A DNA stretch of 43,072 bases, from assembly GCA_934339005.1 (NCBI GenBank), contig CAKRHR010000022.1, positions 1-43,072 on the forward strand, in the 5' to 3' direction. This document shows, piece after piece, positions 7,396-15,514 of this stretch; position 1 is the stretch's first letter, and each line of letters begins with the position of its first letter. The translations under genes and the position numbers were made by a program. The notes under the pieces are model-generated. The model was given only the letters and a program-made list of their open reading frames with translations, did not search any database and had not been told where the DNA came from. This stretch comes from an uncultured Catenibacillus sp. Lineage in GTDB: Bacteria > Bacillota > Clostridia > Lachnospirales > Lachnospiraceae.

Positions 7396-9237
7396 ATGAA
7401 TTTAAAAGAAATATTAAAAAATCATTATGTTTTAACAGATGGTGCGATGGGCACTTACTATAATTTAAAGTATCCTGCGGCCAATCAGGCGGCAGAACTG
7501 GCGAATATCACACGCCCAAGAGAAATTATCGACATTCACAAAGAGTATCTGATGGCAGGCGCCCGTATTTTGCGTACGAACAGCTTTGCGAGCAATGTGC
7601 AGGTGCTGTGCGGTAAACCGCTGCGTACATTTACAAACTGGGACGAGCCTTTAAAGCAGGTGCATGACAATGTATGTGCGGCTTTCAAAAATGCCAAAGC
7701 GGCAGCAGCAGAGTGCCATGTAGAGGCGTGGATTGCAGGTGATATCGGCCCTGTGCCTGAGCAGGGAGTATCCGATGATGAAGAACTGACAGTACAGTAT
7801 GAAACGATGGCAGATGCACTGATAGCTTCTGGAGCAGAAATGATTTTATTTGAAACCTTTGCAGATTTCAGACATATCCTGCCAACGATCAAATACATCA
7901 AAGCTCAGGCAAATCCTGTGATTATGACAAGCTTTTGCCTGAATAAATTCGGTTACACAAAGACAGGCTTAAGTGCGTCTGGTATTTTAAAAACTGCAGC
8001 GAACAGCGGTCTGATTGATATTGTGGGCTTTAACTGTGGTATTGGTTCGGCACACATGGAAAATATTTTAAAGCATGTTGATCTTGGGGATATGCTTGTA
8101 TCCGTTGTACCAAATTCCGGTTATCCGGATTTGATTTCTGATCGCCAGATGTATCAGGAAAATATCAGTTATTTTTGTGAGCACATGAAAAATATTGCCG
8201 GTCTTGGTGTCAATATTTTAGGTGGCTGCTGCGGCACAACGCCGGAATATATCCGCATGATGGACAGCATGATTTATGAATTAAAGCCGGAAAATGACAT
8301 TTTGGCATTGCGGACACATGTGTCTGCAGACAGTGAAGATGGTCATATATGTATGGATAAAAATGACCTTTTAAATAAATTAAATGCGGGTGAAAAAGTA
8401 CTTGTTGTTGAACTTGACCCGCCATACAATGGCAACGATGAGAAAATTATTCAGGCATCCGCGATGCTCAAACAGGTGGGGGCAGACATGATTACATTTT
8501 CTGATTCGCCAATGGGTAAAATGCGTACAGACTCGATTTTATCGGCAGTGCGCGTGCACAATCAGTTAGATCTCCCAGTGATGCCGCATATTGCCTGCCG
8601 TGATAAAAATGTCATTGCAATGGGCGCATCCATGATGGGGGCACATATGAACGGCATCCGCAATGCACTGATTGTCACTGGTGATCCTGTGCCTGCAGGT
8701 GATAAAAATGTGGTGACTTCGGTTTATGATTTTAATTCCATTCGTCTGATGGACTATGTGACGAAGCTTAATCAGGAGCATTTTGCGGACGACCCGATTA
8801 TTTTTGGCGGTGCGCTTAATTATGGACGCACAAATATTGATAAAGAGATTGAACGCATGCATAAGAAATGTGACGCCGGTGCATCTTATTTTCTGACACA
8901 GCCGATTTACTCCGATGAGGATATCGACCGCATTCGTTATATTAAGACAAAAATCGACACAAAGATTTTGTGCGGTATTATGCCGCTTGTCAGCTACAGA
9001 AATGCACGTTTTATTCAAAATGAAATTTATGGCATTCATGTGCCGGAGGAGATTGTGAATCGTTATCAGCCGGAAATGAGCAGGGATGAGGCACAGCAGG
9101 TCGGTGTGAATATTGCTGTTGAACTGATGGCAAAACTTGCCGATGTGGCAGATGGTTATTATTTTATGGTGCCATTTAACCGTGCAGACATGATTTGCCA
9201 GATTATTGAAAAAGGAGGACTTGCGCATGTACAGTAA
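7396..9237 (+). CDS. Bifunctional homocysteine S-methyltransferase / 5,10-methylenetetrahydrofolate reductase (YitJ type)
   Basis: This 613-residue fusion has a homocysteine-binding zinc barrel at 1-~295 (LTDGAMGTYY; FNCGIG; the zinc cysteines in GGCCGTTPEY near 276-285). It is followed by a methylenetetrahydrofolate reductase barrel at ~330-605 (VELDPP with E339 as probable catalytic Glu; NYGRTNIDKEIERM; AGASYFLTQPIY). The second half would make 5-methyl-THF and the first would move a methyl group to homocysteine. It overlaps metH by 11 nt, so the methyl-THF can go directly to the B12 enzyme. The domain order matches B. subtilis YitJ. GGATAAAAAG precedes the ATG. Confidence 0.92.
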   Translation: MNLKEILKNHYVLTDGAMGTYYNLKYPAANQAAELANITRPREIIDIHKEYLMAGARILRTNSFASNVQVLCGKPLRTFTNWDEPLKQVHDNVCAAFKNAKAAAAECHVEAWIAGDIGPVPEQGVSDDEELTVQYETMADALIASGAEMILFETFADFRHILPTIKYIKAQANPVIMTSFCLNKFGYTKTGLSASGILKTAANSGLIDIVGFNCGIGSAHMENILKHVDLGDMLVSVVPNSGYPDLISDRQMYQENISYFCEHMKNIAGLGVNILGGCCGTTPEYIRMMDSMIYELKPENDILALRTHVSADSEDGHICMDKNDLLNKLNAGEKVLVVELDPPYNGNDEKIIQASAMLKQVGADMITFSDSPMGKMRTDSILSAVRVHNQLDLPVMPHIACRDKNVIAMGASMMGAHMNGIRNALIVTGDPVPAGDKNVVTSVYDFNSIRLMDYVTKLNQEHFADDPIIFGGALNYGRTNIDKEIERMHKKCDAGASYFLTQPIYSDEDIDRIRYIKTKIDTKILCGIMPLVSYRNARFIQNEIYGIHVPEEIVNRYQPEMSRDEAQQVGVNIAVELMAKLADVADGYYFMVPFNRADMICQIIEKGGLAHVQ

Positions 9238-11932
9238 TGACGTAAAAACAAAACCGGCATTTGACTTAAAAGCACTGCTTGCCGCGGGTCCGGTGTTGTT
9301 GGATGGCGCAACCGGCACTAATATGTTTGCAGCAGGCATGCCAACCGGTGTGTGTCCGGAAGCGTGGATTTGCGAGCATCCACAGGTTTTACTTGAATTG
9401 CAGCAGGGCTATGTGCGCGCAGGCAGCCATATTATTTATGCCCCGACATTTTCAGGTAACCGCATTAAACTTGGAGAATACGGACTGACAGACCGTCTTG
9501 AAGAAATCAATACGCGCCTGACGAAATTATCTTTGCAGGCGGCCAAGTCAAGCGATTCCCTCTGTTATGTGGCAGGTAACCTGACGATGACCGGACAGAG
9601 CCTAAAACCGATTGGACCGCTGGATTTTGAAGAACTGGTGGATGTATATAAAGAACAGGTCAGAGTGATTGCGGCAGCGGGCGCGGATTTGTTTGTCATT
9701 GAAACAATGATGAGTCTTGCAGAAACAAGGGCGGCGGTGTTGGCGGTGAAGGAAACGACAGATTTGCCGGTCATTGTGACGATGAGTTTTGATGAAAATG
9801 GTAAAACTTTATATGGTACAGACCCGGTAACAGCCCTTGTGGTGCTGCAGGCAATGGGTATTGATGCATTTGGTATGAACTGCTCAAGCGGCCCGGAGGC
9901 GATGAAGCCATGGTTTGAAAAAATGAAAAATTATGCGAAAATTCCGCTGATTGCAAAGCCAAACGCAGGCCTGCCAAAGCTGATTGACGGCAATTCCGTG
10001 TTTGATATGAAGGCTGAAGATTTCAGAGAAGAAATGATGGGGCTCATTGAAGCGGGGGCTTCTGTGGTTGGTGGTTGTTGTGGTACAACACCGGAATATA
10101 TTCGTTTATTAAGTGAAGGCTGCAAAGAAAACTTTGTCGAAAACGGTCGATGGGCGCAGATGTATGATGAGATTTATAAAACGCCGGAAGACGCTTATGC
10201 ACGCGTGCTGACAAGTGAATGCGCCAGAAAAGAACTGACATTAGATGGCGGATTTACGGTGGTCGGTGAGCGTATTAATCCGACAGGTAAGAAGAAAATG
10301 CAGGCGGCGCTTAAAGCAAATGATATGGAACTGGTTTGTGAGATGGCAGAAAGCCAGACAGATCGAGGCGCAGGCGTATTGGACATTAACGTGGGTATGC
10401 CTGGTATTGATGAAAAATCAATGATGCTTCAGGTGATGGAGCAGGTGAGCGCAGTTGTGACAACACCTTTATGTCTGGATTCCAGTGACCCGGCGGTGCT
10501 TGAGGCAGCACTTAGAGTTTATCCTGGTCGTGCTCTTGTCAATTCAGCTTCCGCAGAACAGTTAAAGCTTGAAAAAGTATTGCCTCTTGTAAAAAAATAT
10601 GGTGCGATATGTATCGTACTGCCAATGAATGACAGCGGTATTCCAACATCGCTTCAGGAACGTCTTGAAAATATCCAGTGCGTACTTGAACATGCCTATG
10701 CACTTGGATTGACAAAAGAAGATATTGTAGTGGATGGCCTTGTGGGAGCTGTGGGCGCACTTCCAAACGCAGGCCGTGATACATTGGATACGATTGCCTG
10801 GTGCCGTGCGCATGATATTGCAACGATTTGCGGCCTGTCCAATATTTCATTTGGTCTGCCGGACAGAAGTTATGTCAACTCAGTATTTCTGGCACTGGCT
10901 ATCAGTCGTGGTCTGACAATGGCGATTGCAAATCCGTCACAGGAACTTTTGATGCGCAGTGGTTTTGCAGCAGATTTGCTAATGGCAAAAGAAGAAGCAA
11001 ACCTGCGTTATATCGAGGTCAGCCAGAAATTTGATGAAGAAAATGCTCAAAAAGAAGCACTGGCGGAGCAGAAAATGCAGGCTGCGTTGGCAGCAGGTGC
11101 GGCCGGGGCTAATGGTCTGCCAAGTGCAGGTGGCAATGGTGCCGGTAATGCGAATACGCAGACAGCCTGTGCTCCGGGTGTTGGAGTTGAAAAGACGGGG
11201 TTCGGTAACGCAGAAACTGGCTTAGGAAGTACAGCAGCAGGTGGCAGCGCGGTATCAGGTGTGGCGAGTAACGGTGAGAGTTCTGCGAAAGCATTGACAG
11301 GGCTGCTTGCGGATATTCATACAGATGTTGTAAAGGGATATGGTAAACGTATTGTAGGTCATGTCCAAGAAGCACTGACATCTGGTATTGAAGCATCAGA
11401 TATTTTAAATGAAGCGCTGATTCCTGCGATTAACCTTGTAGGTGATTATTTTGCCAGACAAAAATATTTTCTGCCGCAGTTAATGTTGTCTGCGGATGCG
11501 ATGCGTAAAGCAGTTGATGATCTGGAACCTGTGTTAAAGCAAAACCGAAGCGATGTCTCAGGTCCTGTGGTTGTGATCGCAACAGTGAAAGGTGATGTGC
11601 ATGATATTGGTAAAAACCTTGTGGCAATGATGATGAGCAACTATGGCTTTGATGTGCATGATTTAGGTAAAGATGTGGATAAGACAACGATTATCGATGC
11701 TGCACTTGAGTATAATGCTCAGATTATCTGTCTGTCTGCGTTGATGACAACAACCATGCAGTACATGAAAGAGGTTGTAGAGCTTGCCAATGAAAAATGT
11801 CCTGATGCAAAGGTTATTATCGGCGGCGCAGCGACAACCCAGAGCTATGCAGATGAAATCGGCGCCGCCGGATATTCGGAGGATGCTGTGGGTGCGGTGG
11901 CATTAGTGAAACGACTGTTGAAGCTGGAATAA
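9227..11932 (+). CDS. metH: Cobalamin-dependent methionine synthase, short form without activation domain
   Basis: This 901-residue protein has a homocysteine domain (~10-290, zinc motif GGCCGTTPEY near 281), a methyl-THF/pterin domain (~345-610, VVGERINPTGKKK), and an Ala/Gly/Ser-rich linker (~617-690). A helical cap and a B12-binding Rossmann domain follow, with D790-x-H792-xx-G795; H792 is the lower cobalt ligand. It ends there: the AdoMet-binding activation domain of the 1227-residue E. coli enzyme is absent. It uses methyl-THF to methylate homocysteine through methylcobalamin. ATG 9227 is chosen because AAAGGAGG lies 10 nt upstream; an in-frame TTG at 9206 is less likely. The low-complexity linker is unusually long. 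Confidence 0.93.
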   Translation: MYSNDVKTKPAFDLKALLAAGPVLLDGATGTNMFAAGMPTGVCPEAWICEHPQVLLELQQGYVRAGSHIIYAPTFSGNRIKLGEYGLTDRLEEINTRLTKLSLQAAKSSDSLCYVAGNLTMTGQSLKPIGPLDFEELVDVYKEQVRVIAAAGADLFVIETMMSLAETRAAVLAVKETTDLPVIVTMSFDENGKTLYGTDPVTALVVLQAMGIDAFGMNCSSGPEAMKPWFEKMKNYAKIPLIAKPNAGLPKLIDGNSVFDMKAEDFREEMMGLIEAGASVVGGCCGTTPEYIRLLSEGCKENFVENGRWAQMYDEIYKTPEDAYARVLTSECARKELTLDGGFTVVGERINPTGKKKMQAALKANDMELVCEMAESQTDRGAGVLDINVGMPGIDEKSMMLQVMEQVSAVVTTPLCLDSSDPAVLEAALRVYPGRALVNSASAEQLKLEKVLPLVKKYGAICIVLPMNDSGIPTSLQERLENIQCVLEHAYALGLTKEDIVVDGLVGAVGALPNAGRDTLDTIAWCRAHDIATICGLSNISFGLPDRSYVNSVFLALAISRGLTMAIANPSQELLMRSGFAADLLMAKEEANLRYIEVSQKFDEENAQKEALAEQKMQAALAAGAAGANGLPSAGGNGAGNANTQTACAPGVGVEKTGFGNAETGLGSTAAGGSAVSGVASNGESSAKALTGLLADIHTDVVKGYGKRIVGHVQEALTSGIEASDILNEALIPAINLVGDYFARQKYFLPQLMLSADAMRKAVDDLEPVLKQNRSDVSGPVVVIATVKGDVHDIGKNLVAMMMSNYGFDVHDLGKDVDKTTIIDAALEYNAQIICLSALMTTTMQYMKEVVELANEKCPDAKVIIGGAATTQSYADEIGAAGYSEDAVGAVALVKRLLKLE

Positions 11933-11969
11933 ATAAGTGTGCTAAATTCTGGAAAAATAAGAAGTCATA

Positions 11970-11998
11970 TTGACAAATAAGTGTGTATTCTATATACT
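11970..11998 (+). promoter_or_regulatory. Sigma-A promoter of fabH
   Basis: A perfect TTGACA and TATACT are separated by 17 bp. The -10 overlaps the left arm of the operator at 11994, as expected for a repressor-controlled promoter. Confidence 0.82.
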
Positions 11999-12035
11999 TT
12001 GAATATCAAAATAAATGATTTGATATTCAAAGTAT
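11994..12035. promoter_or_regulatory. Twin FabT-like operator before fabH
   Basis: ATACTTTGAATATCAAA (11994-12010) and TTTGATATTCAAAGTAT (12019-12035) are perfect reverse complements separated by 8 nt. Each arm also contains its own palindrome of the form TTTGA-N3-TCAAA, resembling the FabT (MarR-family) box of fatty-acid genes in Gram-positive bacteria. The two box centres are 21 bp apart, two helical turns. Assignment to a FabT-like repressor is inferred; no such regulator is encoded here. Confidence 0.72.
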
Positions 12036-12060
12036 TTTTGCGTACAGGAGGTACACATAG

Positions 12061-13068
12061 ATGGAAGTGCGTATGATTGGATTTGGTGGCGGGATTCCAC
12101 AAAAGGAAGTCACCAATGATGAGTTATCAAAACTTGTTGATACAAATGACGAATGGATTCGCAGCCGTACAGGCATTGAGCAGCGTTATATTGTGACAGA
12201 AGAAACATTGACAGAACTTTGTGAGAAAGCCGCACGACAGGCAATGACACAGGCGGGGATTACCCCAAAGATGCTGGATTTGATTATTGTAGCTACATTG
12301 ACACCGGATTTGACGCTGCCAAATGCTTCCTGTATGCTTCAAAAAGTGCTTGGAGCAACAAAAGCAGTATGTTTTGATTTGAGTGCGGCATGTTCCGGGT
12401 TTGTATATGGTGTGAATACAGCGCGGGCCTATATCCAGACAGGAATGGCAAAATACGCACTAGTGGTTGGTGGTGAAGTGTTATCTAAAATCATTGACTG
12501 GCACGACCGAAGTACATGCGTTTTGTTTGGTGATGGTGCAGGTGCAGCAATCCTTGCCGCAGACGAACACCGAAAAGGTATTGTGGATATGGTGCTTGGT
12601 ACGGACGGCAGCAAAGGCGAATCTCTGATGCTTTGTGAACGTCCGATTGACAATCCTTTTAGGACACAGTATATTGAAGCTGGAGGCATTGACAGTATGC
12701 AAAAACTTCCTGAAGCAGGAAATTATGTGTCGATGAACGGTCAGGAGGTTTTTAAATTTGCAGTCAAACGCGTCCCTGAATGTATCAGACAGATTTTAGA
12801 ACGCACAGGCTATAGTGCCGAAGATATCGATTACTATGTGTTGCATCAGGCGAATTTACGCATTTTATCAAGTGTTGCAAAAAAACTGGGTGTATCTGTA
12901 GATAAATTTTATGTCAACTTAGATAGTTATGGCAACACCTCCGCAGCAAGCGTCCCAATCGCACTGGCAGACATGTCAGAAAAAGGTTTGCTTAAAGAAG
13001 GCATGAAGATTATGATGGTTGGGTTTGGCGGTGGACTGACCTGGGGCGGTGGACTTGTGATTATTTAA
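12061..13068 (+). CDS. fabH: Beta-ketoacyl-ACP synthase III (KAS III)
   Basis: This 335-residue thiolase-fold enzyme starts type II fatty-acid synthesis by condensing an acyl-CoA with malonyl-ACP. The triad is visible: C111 in LSAACSGFVYG, H262 in VLHQANLRI, and N292 in YGNTSAASVPIALADM. The length is normal. AGGAGG lies 8 nt before the ATG. It stands alone: no acpP, fabD, fabG or fabF is adjacent, unlike many clostridial fab clusters. The upstream twin TTTGA-N3-TCAAA boxes suggest control by a lipid-responsive repressor. Confidence 0.95.
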   Translation: MEVRMIGFGGGIPQKEVTNDELSKLVDTNDEWIRSRTGIEQRYIVTEETLTELCEKAARQAMTQAGITPKMLDLIIVATLTPDLTLPNASCMLQKVLGATKAVCFDLSAACSGFVYGVNTARAYIQTGMAKYALVVGGEVLSKIIDWHDRSTCVLFGDGAGAAILAADEHRKGIVDMVLGTDGSKGESLMLCERPIDNPFRTQYIEAGGIDSMQKLPEAGNYVSMNGQEVFKFAVKRVPECIRQILERTGYSAEDIDYYVLHQANLRILSSVAKKLGVSVDKFYVNLDSYGNTSAASVPIALADMSEKGLLKEGMKIMMVGFGGGLTWGGGLVII

Positions 13069-13151
13069 GAATAGAAATATTATTGACATTCGTCTTTACG
13101 TTTATAAGATGATGTTGTAAAACAAAGCATAGAAAAACCACCCTTTAAAAT

Positions 13152-13172
13152 TTTGACACTCATATCATTTAA
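13152..13172. repeat. 21-nt intergenic word, copy 1 (before cbiK)
   Basis: A 21-nt sequence beginning TTTGACACTCATATC is identical to one at 40622-40642. It contains a -35-like TTGACA and ends about 15 nt before the cobaltochelatase start. Confidence 0.8.
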
Positions 13173-13187
13173 AAGTAAAGGGGAAGT

Positions 13188-14048
13188 ATGATGGGTAAGA
13201 AAGCATTATTGGTTGTGAGTTTTGGCACTTCAACACCTGAAGTGATTGAAAGATGTATCGTACCGGTGGAAAAGGCATTTTGTGAGGTTGCAGAAGATTA
13301 TGATTTTTACAGAGCATTCACTTCAGGCATTATTCGCAAAAAGCTGAAAAATATATATGACATTTCGATTGATGCACCGCAGGAAGCCCTTGAAAAGCTT
13401 CAGAAGAAAAGTTACAGCAAAATCGTTGTCTGGCCGACACATATGATGTCAGGGTTTGAATATCATGCGTTGGAGGCACAGGTACAGGCATTTGCAAAGC
13501 AATACCCTGAGATTGATGTGGTTTACGGAGAAACTGTGATTGCCAAAAATAATGATGCAAAAGATAATTTTTACAGTAAAAATAGCATTTACAGTAAAAA
13601 TAACAGTAATAGCACTAATAATAGTGATAATGATATTATCCGTCTTGTACAAAGTCTTAAATATCAGATACCAACGCTTGAAGCGGATGAAGCAGTATTA
13701 TTTATGGGGCATGGCACCGAGCATGAAGCAAACGATGTTTATTTTAAAATCAGAGCAAAATTGCAGCAGATGTCAGAACAGCTTGAACTGGCATGTGTGG
13801 AAGCGGCGCCGTTATTTGAAGATGCTGTGAAGCATTTAAAGACACTTAATATTCGAAAAGTATACCTGATGCCACTCATGGTTGTGGCAGGCGACCATGC
13901 CATGAATGATATGGCAGGCGATGATGAAGACTCCTGGAAAAACCGCCTGAAAAACGCAGGATTTGAAGCCATTCCTGTACTTAAAGGCCTTGGCGAAAAT
14001 GAAGACTTCTGCAGAATATATCAGGAAAAAATAGAAAAGATGATGTAA
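13188..14048 (+). CDS. cbiK: Sirohydrochlorin cobaltochelatase, CbiK type
   Basis: This protein of about 286 residues belongs to the anaerobic cobaltochelatase family CbiK, which inserts Co2+ into sirohydrochlorin. Family features are the N-terminal LLVVSFGTSTPE and metal-site histidines in WPTHMMSGFEY, FMGHGTEHEAN and VVAGDHAMNDM. Residues ~125-150 form an Asn/Ser/Lys-rich insertion encoded by a slippage-prone repeat. Two ATGs occur in tandem; the second (13191) is 7 nt from AAAGGGG and may be the real start. No other cobalamin gene is adjacent. The product could supply corrinoid to the MetH encoded upstream. It has no export signal, so a cytoplasmic rather than periplasmic chelatase is expected. 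Confidence 0.9.
   Translation: MMGKKALLVVSFGTSTPEVIERCIVPVEKAFCEVAEDYDFYRAFTSGIIRKKLKNIYDISIDAPQEALEKLQKKSYSKIVVWPTHMMSGFEYHALEAQVQAFAKQYPEIDVVYGETVIAKNNDAKDNFYSKNSIYSKNNSNSTNNSDNDIIRLVQSLKYQIPTLEADEAVLFMGHGTEHEANDVYFKIRAKLQQMSEQLELACVEAAPLFEDAVKHLKTLNIRKVYLMPLMVVAGDHAMNDMAGDDEDSWKNRLKNAGFEAIPVLKGLGENEDFCRIYQEKIEKMM
13570..13602 (+). repeat. In-frame 18-nt-period repeat inside cbiK
   Basis: TTTACAGTAAAAATA occurs twice with an 18-nt period (13570 and 13588), followed by a related ACAGTAATAG. Because 18 is a multiple of three, copy changes keep the frame and lengthen the Asn/Ser/Tyr/Lys insertion. Confidence 0.8.
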
Positions 14049-14182
14049 TACAGACAATCCGAGGACAGTCAGCACAGATTATCGGGTAAATCAAAACACC
14101 TTCATCAGCGCGGATGAACGGCAGCAAATTGAAATCCTTCTCCCGTCTTGTTCTTAAAATATCTTTGGAAGGTGGTAAACTG

Positions 14183-14443
14183 ATGAATTACAGAATTGAA
14201 GAAAAACCGGAAATGATTTTAACAGGCTATAAAAAACATTTTACTGGGGCACCCTATGGTAAAGAAAGAGAGGAACAGGAAGAACAACTTTTTGAAACGA
14301 AAGATATAAAAGACCCTATTTGCGATTATTTTGAACTCTTAAATTACAGAATCCAAATTCTGACCGAATGGATGCCTGATATGGGATTTCAATTAAAAAA
14401 TGCACCTGAACTTGCCTGCCGCCTGCTTTTAATGCAGGCGGTT
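14183..14443 (+). pseudogene. Internally deleted GyrI-like effector-binding protein remnant
   Basis: The reading frame from ATG 14183 (GGAAGGTGG upstream) begins like AraC-associated GyrI-type effector domains (MNYRIEEKPEMILTGYKKHF). After about 45 residues it jumps to a segment resembling the end of that domain (ILTEWMPDMGFQLKNAPELA). Roughly half of the usual ~155-residue domain appears to be missing, without a frameshift. The end reads into the hairpin at 14419 and continues meaninglessly to 14527. No DNA-binding domain is present. A functional small protein cannot be excluded. Confidence 0.6.
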
Positions 14444-14447
14444 TTCT
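14419..14447 (+). terminator. Intrinsic terminator
   Basis: CCGCCTGC and GCAGGCGG form an 8-bp GC-rich stem with loop TTTTAAT, followed by TTTTCTTAT. It ends the transcript coming from the cbiK direction and lies inside the decayed reading frame. Confidence 0.8.
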
Positions 14448-14510
14448 TATCAATGAGTAATATTCGTTGGTATTCTAAAATTTTAAAGAAAAGACCAACA
14501 CAGATAAAAA

Positions 14511-15125
14511 TTATTTTGAGATTTTGAACATTTTTTCTTCAAATTCTTTAACTGACATATTGGCACGTTTGGCGGCTTCGTTAATATCTAAGAGCTCGTC
14601 TTTAACCAGTTCGGCAAGAGATTCGAATTTGCCTTCAATGAGCCCGGCAGCTTTGCCCTCGATAAGTCCAGCGGCTTTGCCCTCGATAAGTCCAGCGGCT
14701 TTGCCTTCAATAAGTCCGGCATTCTTGCCTTCGAGGCGTCCTTGTGTAAGTCCACGATTTTCGCCTTCAGCTATGGCATCTGCCAGCATTTCTTCAATAG
14801 CTTTGCACATATCTATAGAGTTCTCCTTTTCTGGAATATTGATTGTTGTATGGGTGGCGGCACTGATGACCATGGCGGCGTTTCGTTCGATAACCATGCG
14901 TGGGTTGTCATGGATAAATGCCGCCAGTTTTTGTTTGTCATTTGCATATTTAATATATCCCATCACTTCTCTGAGGTTAGTCGAAAACTTTTGTAGATCG
15001 TCATCAGAAATGCAGTGGGGTTCCAGTAAATGTATCTGATAATTTGGAACAAAACTGAGTAACTGTTGATTCTTCACATCCATCATTTCGTGTAACGAAC
15101 GTGGGCCATCCCATTCATCAACCTC
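14511..15125 (-). pseudogene. 5'-truncated Rpn-family (PD-(D/E)XK) nuclease gene
   Basis: The open frame encodes the C-terminal half of an Rpn/transposase_31-like protein. The diagnostic DEWDGPRSLHEMMDV lies partly upstream of the first ATG (frame readable to 15125), where a TAG stops it; another stop follows just upstream. The N-terminal catalytic PD-(D/E)XK core is gone. The C-terminus has four AGLIEGKA-type octapeptides, then a helical tail. Rpn proteins promote RecA-independent recombination. A fragment translated from 15086 is possible but would lack nuclease activity. Confidence 0.72.
14634..14733 (-). repeat. 24-nt tandem repeat in the Rpn remnant
   Basis: About four copies of a 24-nt unit (containing TTGCCCTCGATAAGTCCAGC on the plus strand), two of them identical, encode the octapeptide AGLIEGKA. 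There is no spacer, so this is not a CRISPR array. Confidence 0.88.
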
Positions 15126-15431
15126 CTAAATTCACTTTGGTAATTGATGATGTCGAAATCAGAATTCCTGAACAGATTCGACAATCATTCATAACAATGA
15201 CCTATCATGTTTCTATCATATCATAGAGTAAATGACATTCTCAATCATTATCGTTCGACAGGATATTACAAATTTTTAGTATATTTAATATAATTAAAAT
15301 AATAAAATAAAGTATAAGACATTCATAGCAGTATATTCCATATTTGGTAAATCAGAAATTTCTAGTAATTTTGCTATCAAAAAGTAAATATAAGGTGTAG
15401 ATTGTTTAATGAATTGAGTCAGATGATAGGA
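15126..15431. other. Gene-free stretch with decayed sequence
   Basis: No convincing reading frame on either strand. The part next to 15126 probably holds eroded remains of the Rpn N-terminal region, since QLPK followed by stops can be read in frame. Two TTCGACA words (reverse of the Spo0A-box TGTCGAA) occur at about 15175 and 15253, probably by chance. Confidence 0.4.
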
Positions 15432-15481
15432 AGAAAAATACTCGCTGAACTCTGAAAATCGTACAGAATTCAGCGGGTATT
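15432..15481 (-). terminator. Intrinsic terminator of the M18 aminopeptidase gene
   Basis: ATACTCGCTGAA (15438-15449) pairs with TTCAGCGGGTAT (15469-15480) with one G-T pair. On the minus strand the stem is followed by TTTTTCTT. Confidence 0.8.
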
Positions 15482-15514
15482 GCGTAAATTTGATATGATT
15501 TCGTAATTCAAATA

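Noticed and set aside
14634..14733. Regular 24-nt repeats that could suggest a CRISPR array
   Set aside because: The units are contiguous without spacers, lie in an open frame and encode an octapeptide repeat; no cas genes are near.
15170..15260. Two TTCGACA words resembling Spo0A boxes
   Set aside because: They lie beside a pseudogene with no promoter or sporulation gene next to them.
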